A stretch of DNA of 64,000 bases from Progne subis subis. Taxonomy: Eukaryota; Chordata; Aves; Passeriformes; Hirundinidae. Made by a program: the position numbers and the translations under genes. Shown piece after piece: positions 24,846-38,493 of this stretch. The stretch spans positions 3,148,384 to 3,212,383 of the forward strand of contig JAKJHU010000038.1 in the NCBI GenBank assembly GCA_022316685.1, read 5' to 3'. How positions within the stretch are numbered: the first letter of the stretch is position 1; every line of letters starts with the position of its first letter. The notes below the pieces were generated by a model, which saw nothing but the letters and a program-made list of their open reading frames with translations, made no database searches and was not told the DNA's origin.

Positions 24846-27800
24846 GTGATGTGTTGAAATGGAGAGCTGTATTGCAAATATGGCCAGAATAGGACCAGAT
24901 CAAAGTTGAGGCAATAGATTGATTTAAATTTTTTCAACTGAATGATATTTTTTAGCGTGGGCAAAAATCTATGCTCTTACCAGGTATTTTTCCTGGAAAT
25001 GAAAGAAGCCTTTTGATAAAGCTTTAAAAGTAAATAAATCAGTCTGTCTGTCCTTTCCTATGTGCAGGAAACTTCTCCCAAAATAGATGAGACAAAATTA
25101 TAAACAATCAAAAGCTGCATTTTTTTAAATAGTATTACTATTTTCTGCCCCACTGAAGCATTTGATGTGTGTTAAAGAACAATCATTCTAGACAGTTCTT
25201 CAAAATTCTAATATTTATTTTTTATCATTCAAAGACTTGAAAGTGGGGAGGAATTTCCTCTAATATTTTAAAAATTCAGAAATCCATAATGCATGACATC
25301 TTGATGCTGATCTTCAACAGTTTTCATAACTTTGGAGTTGATCCACATTTTGAGTTTCCAGAACTCAACCATTTGAATTGTGTTTGGCACATATGTAAGT
25401 ATGTCTTCAGCAAATATATTAAAGGAACATTAAAGTTTTAGATTCATGCACTCAGATGTTGGGCAGTGGTAAAATTAAAGTTGTTTGTTTGACCTTATTT
25501 CTTGATCCTGTGAATTATGATTAATTTTTAGAAATTATAGTCAGTAATGAATGAATCAGTAATATAGTAGGTATTAGTAAATATAGCAGTACATGTACAC
25601 AGGTTTGAAAAAACTCAGTAAAGGTACAGGAGGTGCACAATTTCATTTGTTAGTCATCCTCTCTCTGTAGCCAGGCCTTCATGTCAAAAGAAGGGATGCT
25701 GTATCACTTCTGTCTCTTGTAGGTGATGATGAAACCTGTAGATGGTTAAAGAAAATGCTTTGCCTTGTGGAATGCTGCAGTACTCTTGAAATGTCATCAC
25801 AGAGCAGAAATATCTGGATATTTAATCCAAACCTCATCTTACTGGTTGGAAGAAGTTTGTAAAGCTGAGTTTTCTTACGCAGGTACTCCAAAATAAGGTA
25901 AATTAGCCCTATTTTTTTTTTCCCTCATTTTCTTCTCTTTCCTATAGTGCACATATGCTTTCTCTAAAAATAAAAGATTAAGATAATGGTGCATTCTGTG
26001 GTATGTCAGTTTATAACATTAGTATGTTCAGATATAGTTTGCCATATGTTATTAGCCAAATGTTTATATCATGATGTCTTCAGAAACATATAAAGGTATT
26101 CTTCATTGTTGTCTTAATGCTTTGTGTTGAAAAAACACGTGTTTAGGCTTCCTATTCTGGCCCAAGAAGCTGAGTCCATGCTCTTGTTAGTTTATAGCAT
26201 GCTGTTGTCATGGATAGCTGCCAGTGCCTGGTAATGCAACTTTTCATTCTCTCTGGACATGTAAGAACCACTGCTGGTAAAATGGTTTTCTCAGTAAAAC
26301 CCACCCAGACCCAATCTGTAGCCTTCAGTGTAGCAGTACTGTCCTACCAAAGCAGAAAAGCAGTTTCTGAAGATAATAAAGAGATTCTAAACACTGTTTA
26401 GTACAGTATATGGCACTGTTCATGTGCTATTTCCACTCTAATACTGCTTTATAAAAAGCTGTACAAAAGCTCTTAAGATTGGAAATGCAGAAATTTTTTT
26501 CTGTGTCCATCTGCATAAGCTGACTTTATAGCTATTGATTTCATCCTTTTAATCTAATGTCCTGTAGAGGTCTTAACTGTGATTAGTGAGAGAAACTGGA
26601 AATGTATTTTAAGTGGTAAGAGGATATTTCATAAAGACTGGGTTTTATTTTTATGATGATATGTGCACCAGTATTACAATTAGGATGACAATCTGATTTA
26701 CCAAGCAGTATATTGAAGTAATTTTAGTGTTTCATCCCCTCATGGTACAGCTATACATTCATTCCCCTTTAAAGGTTTTAACTATGTCATCTCATTTACT
26801 GCAAATTCATCTCTGTTTTTGTTGAGAGATGAGTTCTTGAAGAAATTTTGTATTTGGTCGATTTTTTTTCTCTGGTATGATCGACTGGAAAAACAGCCCA
26901 CTTTTTAGTTTGGAATATACATTTTCTATGGGGAAGGAATGGCTCCTTCATAGATATTTGTTGTGATAGGGCATTATTCCTTGTCAGCATCTGTTACAGA
27001 TATAAATTCATCAGTCTAAGAGTAACTTTATATGGGTACTGATGGTGATGGCTACAGTGTCAAGAGCCAAAAGGTAAAATGGGTTGAAGTTTTCCTAGGT
27101 TGTTTTTTTTTAAATTTAAACAGATTGTGTGATTTTAAAAGCCACCTGTTGAAATGTGTAGTGGGTTTTTCATGTCTGTTCCTAGTAAAGTTACAATGTA
27201 CACTTAGTTAATGGAAGTCAGATTAAAAATAAATTTTATTTTTAATAGACCTTCTTAATTTTATTTTTTTTTTTTTTTAAGAATTTAAGAAAACCTTATT
27301 CTTTCTTTCTCCCTGATACCCTACCCAAAGAGAGGGGAGGTGAAGGAGCACTGGAAAACAGGAATTTTTCTCCTTTTTCCCCAGTCTGGTACAGAGCTGC
27401 CTAATTTTCTGTTTAAGGACTATACTGAAAAATTCAAATCTTTCATGGCTGAATTGTAATTTACTGTTGTAGAAAGGCCAAAAGTAAGGCCAGTCTGATT
27501 ATGTTTCTAAGCCAAATTTAATGCAGATCCTCTCTTTAAAACATTTAAAAACACTTTTCATGTCGAAATCATCAAATGTAACCCACATACAAGGTGAAAT
27601 GCTGTTTGTGAAAGGCAATAAAATTTACCTAAAGGATTTAACTTACGTTCCTCTTAATGGATGAAAGCATGAAAAGAGACAAGGGCTTTAATCTGCGTTT
27701 TTGTCTTCACGTTTTCCTGTTTTTGTGAGTGTACATAGGGTAGTTAATGTTTTTGCAATTAAACCTACCAGTTGGAGGTATACTTGACTGAAGTGACCTG

Positions 27801-28819
27801 AACCTTTTATAAGTAATTCTGATAATTATCCTGCACTTTGAAAATAAAGCCTGAATTATAATTATTTATGGGAGGGATATTTCAAGACGTGTTGTATTAG
27901 AGCAATGCAAATCCTTAACGTGGTTTAATTGTCCACCCTGAGCACTGTGTCATTTAAGATAACTAGTGTAGGTCTGCCTATGGATATGTATGAAGGAGAT
28001 AAATGCTTAACAGAAGACAGACAAGGCATTTACACTGGAAATTTAATGCTGGAAGTAATCCAGCATTTTCGTTCAGCAAGTCCTTCACTTAGGAGGAGTC
28101 CACTTCAGCTGTATAGTCGAAGTGTTACTTAGGTCTCTTAAAGAGTTTTGAGGATGCCCCTGACTCTAGAAAGGCTCCAAAGGGATTCGTTGATATGCCA
28201 CACCTATAAAAACAATTTAAGTAACTCTAAGTACGTTTTTGTGCCAATTATGTTAATGAAGTTGCAAATGTACTGCAAACTTAGAAATCCTCTAAAATGC
28301 ATTGCTGGCCCAGCCATTAAATCAGGCTCTTTAATCTCTCTAATTGGTGCTTTTCAGTATAGAAGAATACCTGAGCTCTGCTGTGTTCTAAAAGCAGTAG
28401 AACATCTTCACTAGCCAATAACAGCCAGTGAAAAATATACTTCTCAGACTGCAAGGCTCCTGTACTAAATAATGATGTGGGAAAGTTTTATTTCACTGCT
28501 ACTCCTCAGTGCAGTTTTACTGTTGAACAGTGCTTGGCTGCAGCTGTGCTGGAAATGGATCAGCTCTGCCCTCCATGACTGTAAGGTCCCTTTCTTAGGG
28601 TAAATATCCTGTCCATGGGACAAAACTTAGAAGTAGCTGGAGGAGGTTATCCTGCTGAGAGAATGGGAGGTTCAGTGCCAGAATTCTTCGCAGGAGCCAT
28701 CAATCTTCTCCTCACAGAATGAGGCTTTTACAGACTGATGACTGGTAATCTAAATTCAGGTAGCAAAACTTAGAAACCCTAAACAGTAACTTGAACATAA
28801 ACTTAGAATAGCAACTTCT

Positions 28820-29231
28820 GTTGCAGTGTCCCTCTTGGAGCAGTGGCTCTGTCCACCCGAGCTAGCCTGACACTGCGATCAGATGAGGAACATGCCTCTG
28901 GATCCTGGGAACCAGAGGAGCAGCTAAGGGGATGTTCCCCTTGTCACGGGAGAGACCACGCCAGCGGTGGAGAAAGGAGTCTGACTCAGCTGGAGAGCAA
29001 AGTCCAAGGTGTTTATTGAGTCCCGGATGGGACATCCGAACCTCAGGGGAGCGACTCCAGCTGAGCGCCTGGGACAATGAGCTCTGGGCTTAAATGCAGA
29101 GGAGGGACTAAGGGAGGAGACAAACCAACATCCGATGAGGGACAAGGTGGGAGTGGAACAGGGTTGGAGGGACAGTTAAAGAAATCAATGAGAACATAAA
29201 GGGAGGAGCCTCCTCGGCTCCTGCCCTATCA
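28820..29231 (-). mobile_element. Solo LTR-like element of an endogenous retrovirus
   Basis: A GC-rich block that reads as an LTR on the minus strand. It starts TGATAGGGCAGGAGCC at 29231. A CATTTAAG TATA-like motif lies near 29092, and an AATAAA signal near 29015 is followed by a short GT/CT-rich segment as at a retroviral R/U5 junction. One possible end is CGTGACA at 28942 and another is CTGCAACA near 28820; GC-rich sequence continues to the second. I could not find an exact target-site duplication or any internal gene, so boundaries and family are uncertain. Minus-strand open frames in it are not gene-like. Confidence 0.6.
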
Positions 29232-30851
29232 CTTGATGCATTATCTACTCAAAAAAGAAAGCAATGTCATTTAGTGCTATGTAGTAATCTCTTGGGTTTT
29301 AAAAACAAATTATGATGGTTGCACCCAAAGGGGGGGAGCAGTAACAGGAAGAGGGAAATCTTGCTGAGATGTTCAAAAGCAGCTGTAGGCTAATGCTTTT
29401 TAATAAAGTTCTCAAGTACAGTGGTATTGGAATGTCTTGTGCAAAGACTGTTCTTCTGGTAACATTCATTTAAAGATGTCTTCTTATATTTCTGCATTTA
29501 CTGAGAATATTTTGGAGCAATATACTCTTGAAGTATGTGTGTGGAAAAAATGCTATTCATCGTTTTCTGATGTGTGTGTATACTTTATGGTTGTTTCTGT
29601 GTAGGTATAGAAGAGTCCCATGTGGATTTCCCACTAACCCACAACCCTGTTACTTTGGGCATTGAGTTGTAATGCAGATGATGTTTTGTTCTAGAAGTCT
29701 GAGGCACACTTTCTTAAATGTTTTAACATCAGCTTGTCTTTCCTGTAAGTTATTTCAAATGCCTCTGTTGGATCCTTCAGGAATTATTTTGAAAAATGTA
29801 TTTTGATTATGATTCACTTTCTCTCTGACCCTTTGGTTTAAACTAATCATTGCATGAAGAATTTCATGAACTATTTAAGGAAAATAGTATGTATAAATTA
29901 ATTTAAAAAAATCACAAAATATTTTTTGTAAAGTGCTTTTTTTATTATGCATTGTCAATGGTTAAATGATATGTTGCTGTTTCATACAAGATGGAATAGT
30001 GTTAAGTGGGCAAATGTTAATCCATAAACACAGGTTTTAAGGAAAAAAGTGCTAGATCTGAATGGGGTTGTACAGGTTTAAGTATGACACTGGAGAGCTG
30101 CTTCAGCTGAAATGATTTTGAATTAGTTACTGAAACAACCACTAGTCTTCATTGCCCAGTGTCCCCAAACCCTGTTTCAGTTCTATTTGGAATGTTTGGT
30201 TTTATCCAGTGTAAAATTTACACACTTTTTTCTCCCCTGTTACTCAATATAACTTAGTAGCAGCTCTAGGAATATAGCAAAACAGTGCTATTCACCTACC
30301 AGCTGTGGTTACTATTCAGTAATGATCCGTTTCAAACCAAGTATTACATGATATTGCAAAACAGAAACAAAAAGGATTAATCCCCCAAAATCTCAACCAA
30401 ACCCCAGATTTTCTAGCATGATCTAATACAACCAGTATACATAATATGTCATGGAGCAACAGTTTAGTTACAGTAATAATACATTAGAAAAAACAGTGGA
30501 AGTATTTTTTCTTCCTTTGTGCACACCAGGTGCTTCACATCTGAAGTTGTTACAAATAATAAATATTGAAATGGATTATGTTTCACCAGGACAGTGTAGT
30601 AAAATATTCTTTGCAATTTTCAGAAACAGAAAGACAAGGGCTGTTTTATAATTACAGATGGAAAAAAAATCGACATCTTCATTGCCTTAAATATAAACTA
30701 GCTGAATAAAGCCTGTGTAATTGATGGTATAATTGTATTTTTTATGCAGTCTCTGGATATTAAATTCTTCTGGATATGAAACACTAAAATAAGTAGACTG
30801 AAGAAATACCTATTTATGACATGCTTTGTAATGAGTGACAGACATAACTGA
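29232..30851. other. Intergenic DNA, possible XIRP2 3' UTR at its right end
   Basis: AT-rich with no exon seen. Any XIRP2 3' UTR would run from 30851 downward. A reverse TTTATT (AATAAA on the minus strand) occurs near 29940, and another overlaps the last codons of the gene at 30864-30869. Confidence 0.5.
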
Positions 30852-32487
<1,636 letters not shown>

Positions 32488-32525
32488 TTACATATCATAA
32501 ATTACCATACACCTCCCCCTTTCTT

Positions 32526-32544
32526 CCCCCCCCCCCCCCCCCCC
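32526..32544. repeat. C19 homopolymer just upstream of an XIRP2 acceptor
   Basis: Nineteen C on the plus strand, thus a G run in XIRP2 pre-mRNA, 71 bp before the terminal exon. No repeat element was recognised around it. Confidence 0.95.
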
Positions 32545-33317
32545 AAGTATCTAAAATCTTTACTTGCAAATTTCCATACAATTTCAAAGTTAAAATCAAG
32601 GAGAAGAGTCATACTTGGTGATTTAAGAAACGTAAACCCGTTCTGTTGTTGCACAGAATAAGCTTGAAATAGAACTGTTCCACAGCACTTCCAGGCTTTT
32701 TGGACCATTTTTCTTATCTTTTTTAAGTCCAAATCCTCAGTTTTTCTACAAAGTAGCAGCAGAATTTAGTCTTTGTGCAGATTGTAGAAATTTGTTTTTG
32801 ATTCTATTTAGATTCTCCTCCCAAATTAACTAAAGGAAATGTATTTAACCCAGAGAGTGTTAAAATTGTTGGTCTTTGCGGTCAGATATTGCAATAAAAC
32901 CTACATTTTATATAAAGATTACGGAGTGATTTGCTAATGCAGAGAACTATCATAATTCATTTTATGAATGAGGAAAATGAAGAAAAAATGTGGTGTGTTT
33001 CGGATGCCTTAAATTCCACCCAAATTCCTGTGTCTACTGCCTGTTTCATGTTGTCCTGAAGGCCTACAACAGTCAGTAGGAAGTAATATGGGGAAGAATT
33101 TGGAAGGTACTGGGATGGAGCAGTTCTATAAGGAATTTAAAGGACTTGTTCCATGTCACAGTGCAGTTAGGAGCAGAGAAGAAAAGGAGAACCCGGGATA
33201 CCACCCTGTCAACCCAGCATCCTACAGGCTGAATAATCCTACAGTTGAAAATAATTTCACCATCTCTATTTATATTCAAAACCAGGGCTGTTTGAGTGAA
33301 CATGCAGTTACTTCTTA

Positions 33318-33452
<135 letters not shown>

Positions 33453-34954
33453 CTACAACCACATATTAAAAGGTTACAAATTAGTCTAAGCCACGTTATG
33501 GTTTGATTTGAACAGTATCAGTCCATATATTTTGTTAGAACGTTTTCCATTTTCTGTTAATTGGTATCTCAGCTGTTTTTAAAAGGGCTTCCTTTTTGTT
33601 CAACTAACAGTAATACTTGGAAAGTTAAAAACTACTTACCTTTCCCTTTGCAGGATTCTATGCATTTGAAAGGACTATTCACTTCACCAGGTACAATATC
33701 TTCCATTTATTTGTAATAAGTAATTATTTTGTGAAATGTGGTAGGATAATAGAAGGTTTTCTAGTATAAGTGGAATTGAGTATAATGTATGTATAATCTT
33801 TGAATGTAAAATGTGATTTAAAGATCAATAAGTAGGGATAGATGTTTGAAATTCTGAGGAGGAATTTTTGCTTAGCCATGCCAAATGCACAGTAAGGATT
33901 ACCCCTTTTCTGGTAACCTCCAGACTGTGCACTTATATGGTCCAAATATGCTATGGAAATAATATTTGTGACTTTTACAATTTAAGTTGTCAGATCTGAT
34001 AATTTTTTCAGTTGAATTTTAATACTAAGGTAGCTACATTTATATTAACGACTTTATAAAATATTTTTTTTCTGGGAAGCATATTTAATTATAAAGAAAA
34101 GTATTTCTCTATAAAGTACAAAATGTGAATAGAAAATTTCATACCAGTAAGGGGTGGAAGAATGGTGTTTGGCTTGGAAAAATGCCTGCTGCTCCTCTGT
34201 CTTGATCTCTGAATTGCTATGAAAATTGTATTAGAAGACAAATACAAAAAGGGTGGACCAAATAATTGCAGTATGACTATATCTGCACTGATGATAGTAA
34301 TGCCTCTTGACATCAGCTGAAAATTTGGCCCCTTTCAGCATTCTGCCTGTTGGTTTGCCGGCTGGTGTTGATTTTATAACAGTTCACAAATCAAGACACA
34401 AAGTGATGTAGATTTTACAGCTACAGCATTAGTTACCACGTCTCTCTGGTGTCCATAATGAGGGCTGTGAAAAATGCTGGAAGTTAAATATGTTTAAGAT
34501 AATGTAGAACTTGCAAACAGAATAAAACACCAGTAAAAACAAAAAATCTCGTATAGAATTGTTGGTCATGACTCTGCTTAGATGCCAAGGAGGCCGAGAG
34601 AGAGGCCCGGCAGGCATGAATTCAGTGTTGTGGACATGCCTCCCACTCCCTGTGCACAGAGCTTGCGAGCCAAGTGCCAGGACTCAGCCGAGTGTTCTTA
34701 GGTACACAAGTATTCTGAATGTAGAGAGGGAGGAGAGGAAGGAGATAAGGTAATTAGGAGGGAGGAAAATGGTAACATGTATCCTGGAAAACTGTCTCAC
34801 TGAATTTTAACTTTGCTTAGTTGAATAATTGATAAGTGACTGTTGTGCCTCAGAAGGCAAGTCAAGAGAAGAGGAAAGCAAAGAGGGAATCTAAGAGAAA
34901 TATATTCCAAAACAACTTCCAGGACTGAATAGTGAGGCAATATTCATCTCTTTG
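33453..34954. other. Non-coding interval where the Xin-repeat exon would be expected
   Basis: About 1.5 kb with no reading frame resembling Xin repeats (GDV...WxFETxPLD type) on the minus strand and no match to the 3' end of the giant exon. In mammals most of a roughly 9-kb exon should fall between 35.6 and 33.5 kb in this order. A somewhat GC-richer patch at 34560-34720 is unexplained. Confidence 0.65.
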
Positions 34955-35165
34955 AAACTGAATGGCTTGTTGTGTGTCAGTGGCGCAGTTCTGGTGGCCG
35001 GGGGCAGGCTCTGTGAGGAGCGGCAGGGCCTGCCCTGTGCTGGGCACAGCCAGCTCTGGATGCAGGGCACGGCGGCGCCGCCCAGCCACGCTCCTCGTGT
35101 CTCTGGGAAAACGGGCTCAAGGGGGCAAAAAGCTGAACATCCAGCCAGGACTGAGGGGAAAAATG
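34955..35165 (+). mobile_element. Retroelement-like GC-rich fragment (avian ERV internal type)
   Basis: A 210-bp GC-rich island between AT-rich flanks, reading TGGTGGCCGGGGGCAGGCTC, then GGGCACAGCCAGCTCTGGAT, then a GGGAAAACGGGCTCAAGGGG segment. This resembles a fragment I associate with internal regions of avian endogenous retroviruses, in plus orientation. No LTR or coding frame is attached. It lies about 60 bp beyond the last recognisable bases of the XIRP2 giant-exon stub. Family identity is by memory and needs a repeat search. Confidence 0.45.
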
Positions 35166-35221
35166 TCAGAACGTTTGAATAATGAAGGCAAACCCATTTC
35201 TAGCCTGCTGCGCGTCTAAAA

Positions 35222-35606
35222 TCATATTCCACGTTTCAGATCCACGACATAAAATATTAGAAAATGTTTCTCCAAGTGCTTTCTTAATTCTGGGTGTAAA
35301 CAATTGTATAAATCTCTTAGTTTACATAAATTTCTTTGGGTACAGATCTGTACCCACAGTGGACTTTGTTGGACAGCTGGCTGGTCTAGTGGACTCAGAA
35401 TATACTGACATTTCCTTTGGAGCTTTTGCATAAGTATTGGGAAGTTTTACTGTGTTTCCATCACAGCATGGGGAGCAAATAATTGCAGAGGTAGAAGTTT
35501 CTTCCTGTTTTTCCCTTGGTGCAGGGATTTCCTGTAGCTGGCTAAGTTGTAGCAGTAGCAGATGAACTGTTGAAGTCAATGTGATTTCCTGGTACGTATT
35601 TTCCAT
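35222..35606 (-). pseudogene. XIRP2: Stub of the XIRP2 giant Xin-repeat exon, frameshifted
   Basis: An acceptor CCCCTAAAG|ATGGAAAAT starts the segment in phase 0, matching the exon at 36343. The first frame stays open from 35606 to 35322 and includes REKQEETSTS, comparable to the Ser/Thr-rich start of this exon in mammals, and ends near TDLYPK. Around 35330-35345 the homology jumps to another frame, giving TQRNLCKLRDLYNCLHPELR and KHLEKHF. As I recall, this matches the mammalian block [20 protein letters not shown] that precedes the first Xin repeat. That second frame stops at 35222. No Xin repeat follows. So only the first 125 or so codons of an exon normally some 9 kb long remain, with at least one indel. 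Confidence 0.8.
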
Positions 35607-35700
35607 CTTTAGGGGCAAAAGGGTTGGGTTGTCTGTGGTTTATGGTTGTTTTTTCTTTCTTCTTTTCCCCTCCTTTTTACTTAAGCGTAGTAATATAAAA

Positions 35701-35725
35701 AGCTTTTTTTTTTTTTTTTTTTTTG
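35701..35725. repeat. Poly-T tract
   Basis: Run of T at about 35706-35724, beside the giant-exon stub acceptor; on the XIRP2 strand it is a poly-A run roughly 100 bp upstream of the stub. Confidence 0.85.
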
Positions 35726-36342
35726 GTACAAAAACTAGTTCTGCAAGCATCCAAGCAACAGGATTATAATAAGATCTGGAAAGACACAATCTATCAGCTA
35801 TTGCTCAGAATGCATAAAAACAATCTTTTGAGCTAAGAGCTGTGATATTTGCACCATAGAAGATATGTGAAAAGAAATGTGGAATTCATGCAAAATGATG
35901 ATTGAGCGGTCTTGGAGATTTTGCTGCAACAAATGCAGACTTTGCACTATAAGCATAACAAACTGTAGCTGTAGCTTATGCTCATTTTCATTTCTTTTGA
36001 AAGTGGTATTTTCCAGGCTTCTGAGAGTCTGTGGTGACAAATTATACATATTTCCAGATTCAAAACAAGGAAAGAGAAGACTGTTCAGCAGAGGAGGAGA
36101 AAATGCAGAAGTTTTTACCTTGAATTGTTTTTGTCACATACTGTAAGTACTTACTGAGCCTTCTAATATATTTCGTATTGCTTTATGTGCACTTAATTCC
36201 TGAAGTCCATATATCCCCACCACTTCTGTAGGTTACATTTTTAATCATCATTATTCAAAATAGAAAATCAGACAGCATGACAAACCAGTGTCTTAACTTC
36301 TAATTTGCCTAAGGAAAGATCCCTCTTATTGAAAATACAGAC

Positions 36343-36473
36343 CTTTACTTCTTTAGCAGATGTGATCTCTCTGTCAGAGTGAACAGCCTTTTCCTGAGCT
36401 GCCTTCTCAATCTGCTGTTTTAAAATCTGTGTTACAGTCTTTGGCAGCTCTTCATTCTGAGCTGAATTGATTA
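36343..36473 (-). CDS. XIRP2: XIRP2 exon before the giant exon (EELPK...KEVK)
   Basis: The acceptor is CTTCCCATTGCAG, the length 131 nt, and the exon ends at KEVK before GTCTGT, a weak donor; GTAAAG two codons earlier is a stronger alternative and also ends in phase 0. It encodes INSAQNEELPKTVTQILKQQ then IEKAAQEKAVHSDREITSAK. This aligns with the mammalian XIRP2 segment I recall as VIDTPEDEEIPK followed by QEKILYSDKEM, immediately before the Xin-repeat exon. With the first acceptor the exon starts with two bases of a split codon, which does not fit the phase-0 end of the exon at 37537. An AG at 36458-36457 would restore phase 0, or a small exon remains unfound. Confidence 0.85.
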
Positions 36474-37536
36474 CTGCAATGGGAAGAAGAATAAAGAGAT
36501 TGGTTTTCCTCCATCCTTTTATTAAAATTGACTAAAAATTTATTATAAATTTTATAAAATTGACTTTATCAGTGAATTATAAAACATTACCTTGGAGAAA
36601 TTGTGTTTTGCCTTGCAGAAGTCTAGAGAGTCATTTGATCAGTACAGAAATCCACAGAGAAAATCACAGAAGAATTGTTAAGGGACATGATAGAAACTAC
36701 TGTTCTGCCATACCTGAGTGGTGTGGCAGGGCCAAAGGGTGACTGAGGACTGTGGAAGAATGAAATTCTTGTTCAAGGGCTAAACTGCAGCAGCAGTAGT
36801 GTCTTAACACTGTCATCATATTCTGCAGGGTTATTCAGTTCAGCTACAAACTAAACCTTACCCATCCACAGCTTTGTATGTACAAGTGTTGCCTATATTT
36901 TCAGACGGGTTGTCAGGTCCCCCGTTTTTCAGGTGTCTCAGACCATATATAAAACCGCATCCTTATGCAAACATGATCTCTTCATACTGAATTCTCAGCT
37001 CATTTCTTAAGTCCTATTGAAGTTAAGGAATGTACATGGCTGAGAATTCAGAGCAGTGTGTGTTTTCATGTTTATATGCTAAGAACAGTTCATTTTTGGG
37101 AGTAAAGACATTTGCCATTGCTCATTTGTGGGCCTTTATTCTCATGTCACTTCTTACCTGTGTCATACTGAGTGGATGTAGAAGCCATTTTCATTTCATG
37201 ATTAACTTGTTCGTGAGGAGAAACCTGTGCACAAAACCTTCACTTTAGCCATGATGTAGTGCAATGCATAAGAATACTTCTGAAACCGTATTTAAAATAT
37301 TGCATCGATGAAAAATATAAATGTAAATCTATAAATTATAATGATAAAACAATAATATGTTAAAAACAGTTAGTGAAACACCTTTAAAAATTATTATGCA
37401 CTGACTAATGAGATAAGCTCTCAGCAGAAAATCCAGATCTTGCTGTACCAAGAGGTAAAGGAGGAAGAAGCAAAGCAGGTATGTATCGGTATCAGTATAA
37501 TTGTCCAATGAGATGATTATTAAATGATATAATTAC

Positions 37537-37644
37537 CTCTTGTGTTTGAGAGGCTTCTGTTTGACTTTCTTTGGAGGTCATTTCATTGTATTCAGCTTCC
37601 CTGGTGCTACTTGATACTGTGTGGTGCCTGCTACTTGATGTTTC
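37537..37644 (-). CDS. XIRP2: XIRP2 exon, Ser/Thr/Glu-rich linker
   Basis: The exon is 108 nt, phase 0 to phase 0, with acceptor TTTGGTTTGTCTCGAG and donor GAG|GTAATT. It encodes ETSSSRHHTVSSSTREAEYN then EMTSKESQTEASQTQE. It lies where mammalian XIRP2 has a low-complexity Ser/Gln/Glu-rich stretch containing TSRSSQEMARNEQEGSK, and it resembles that loosely. The weak sequence constraint of this region makes it less certain than its neighbours. It is a polar, probably disordered linker with no domain. Confidence 0.6.
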
Positions 37645-37854
37645 CTCGAGACAAACCAAAAAAATTCACATTCACAGCTAATAGTAAATCAGGTGGGGTT
37701 TTTTGTTGTTGTTGGTTTTTTGTGGGTTTGTTTGTTTGTTTGTTTTTCTGTAGGGCTGTCAGAAGTTAATTGTAATGTAAATGGTGTAACTAGAGCAGCA
37801 GAGTGCCATTGTTGTTATCTTTGATATTCATTGCTATCAACATTGGAACAGGTT

Positions 37855-38493
37855 TTATAATACAGAAGATGTCAAGTCTTTGTTACTGCAGGAAGATGCT
37901 GGCCAGCAGATATGGCAAGCTGCATGAATAGATACAATGCATAATTGGGCTGGGAGGGGGCAGAGGTGACAAGGAGGACTTGTTCTGGCTTTATGTGCTG
38001 TGACTCCAATTTGTTGCCTGGCAGTGGACATAACACTAATAGAACTTTTTAGAAGGAAGTGTAATATGAGGTGATGACTCCCTGCATATGCTTTATAATG
38101 TTCTTCCAATGCAAAAATCATGCTGAATTGCAATTGTGAAAAATATGACCCATAGAGTAACCAAAAGATCCTATAAAATATAAAGGGTAGCACTGTAACT
38201 ACAAGCCTGACAACTGCAGTGTAATAAGCAGAGCATATCTTCAGGAGTTTAAAGCACTGTCCAAGATGTCCATGTAAACTGATTTCTGGGTCTATCTGTG
38301 TTTGGATTGGCTCCAGATTCTGACAGTGATTTGTTTTCTTATTTGAAACCTGCCACGGAACTTGTGTGACATCATTACCAGTGTCCATGGGGTACTTTGA
38401 GACAGTGATTAGAAGAAATAAATCTGAAAGATTGATATCATTAAGGCAGCAGTCCTGTACTTCCTCTCCCATGCACACAGAGCTATCTAACAA
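37855..38493 (-). other. Unexplained 212-codon open frame inside an XIRP2 intron
   Basis: An unusually long stop-free stretch for this base composition, on the XIRP2 strand between the exons at 43396 and 37644. The predicted protein has hydrophobic stretches in the middle but no domain I recognise, and no obvious splice sites match the flanking phases. It could be remains of a mobile element, an unannotated exon or chance. I do not call it a gene. Confidence 0.25.

Larger units (their letters stand above)
20191..28819. other. Intergenic DNA between CpG island and XIRP2
   Basis: Mostly AT-rich with several poly-T and poly-purine tracts. I found no exon that aligns with a family I know. It includes a short 25-bp tandem repeat, a T25 run and a mirror-like purine tract, which are listed separately. 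Confidence 0.6.

Noticed and set aside
36590..36756. Possible small XIRP2 exons at about 36590-36622 and 36715-36750
   Set aside because: Each has plausible splice borders, but neither has the phase needed between the neighbouring exons nor clear similarity to the missing XIRP2 residues.
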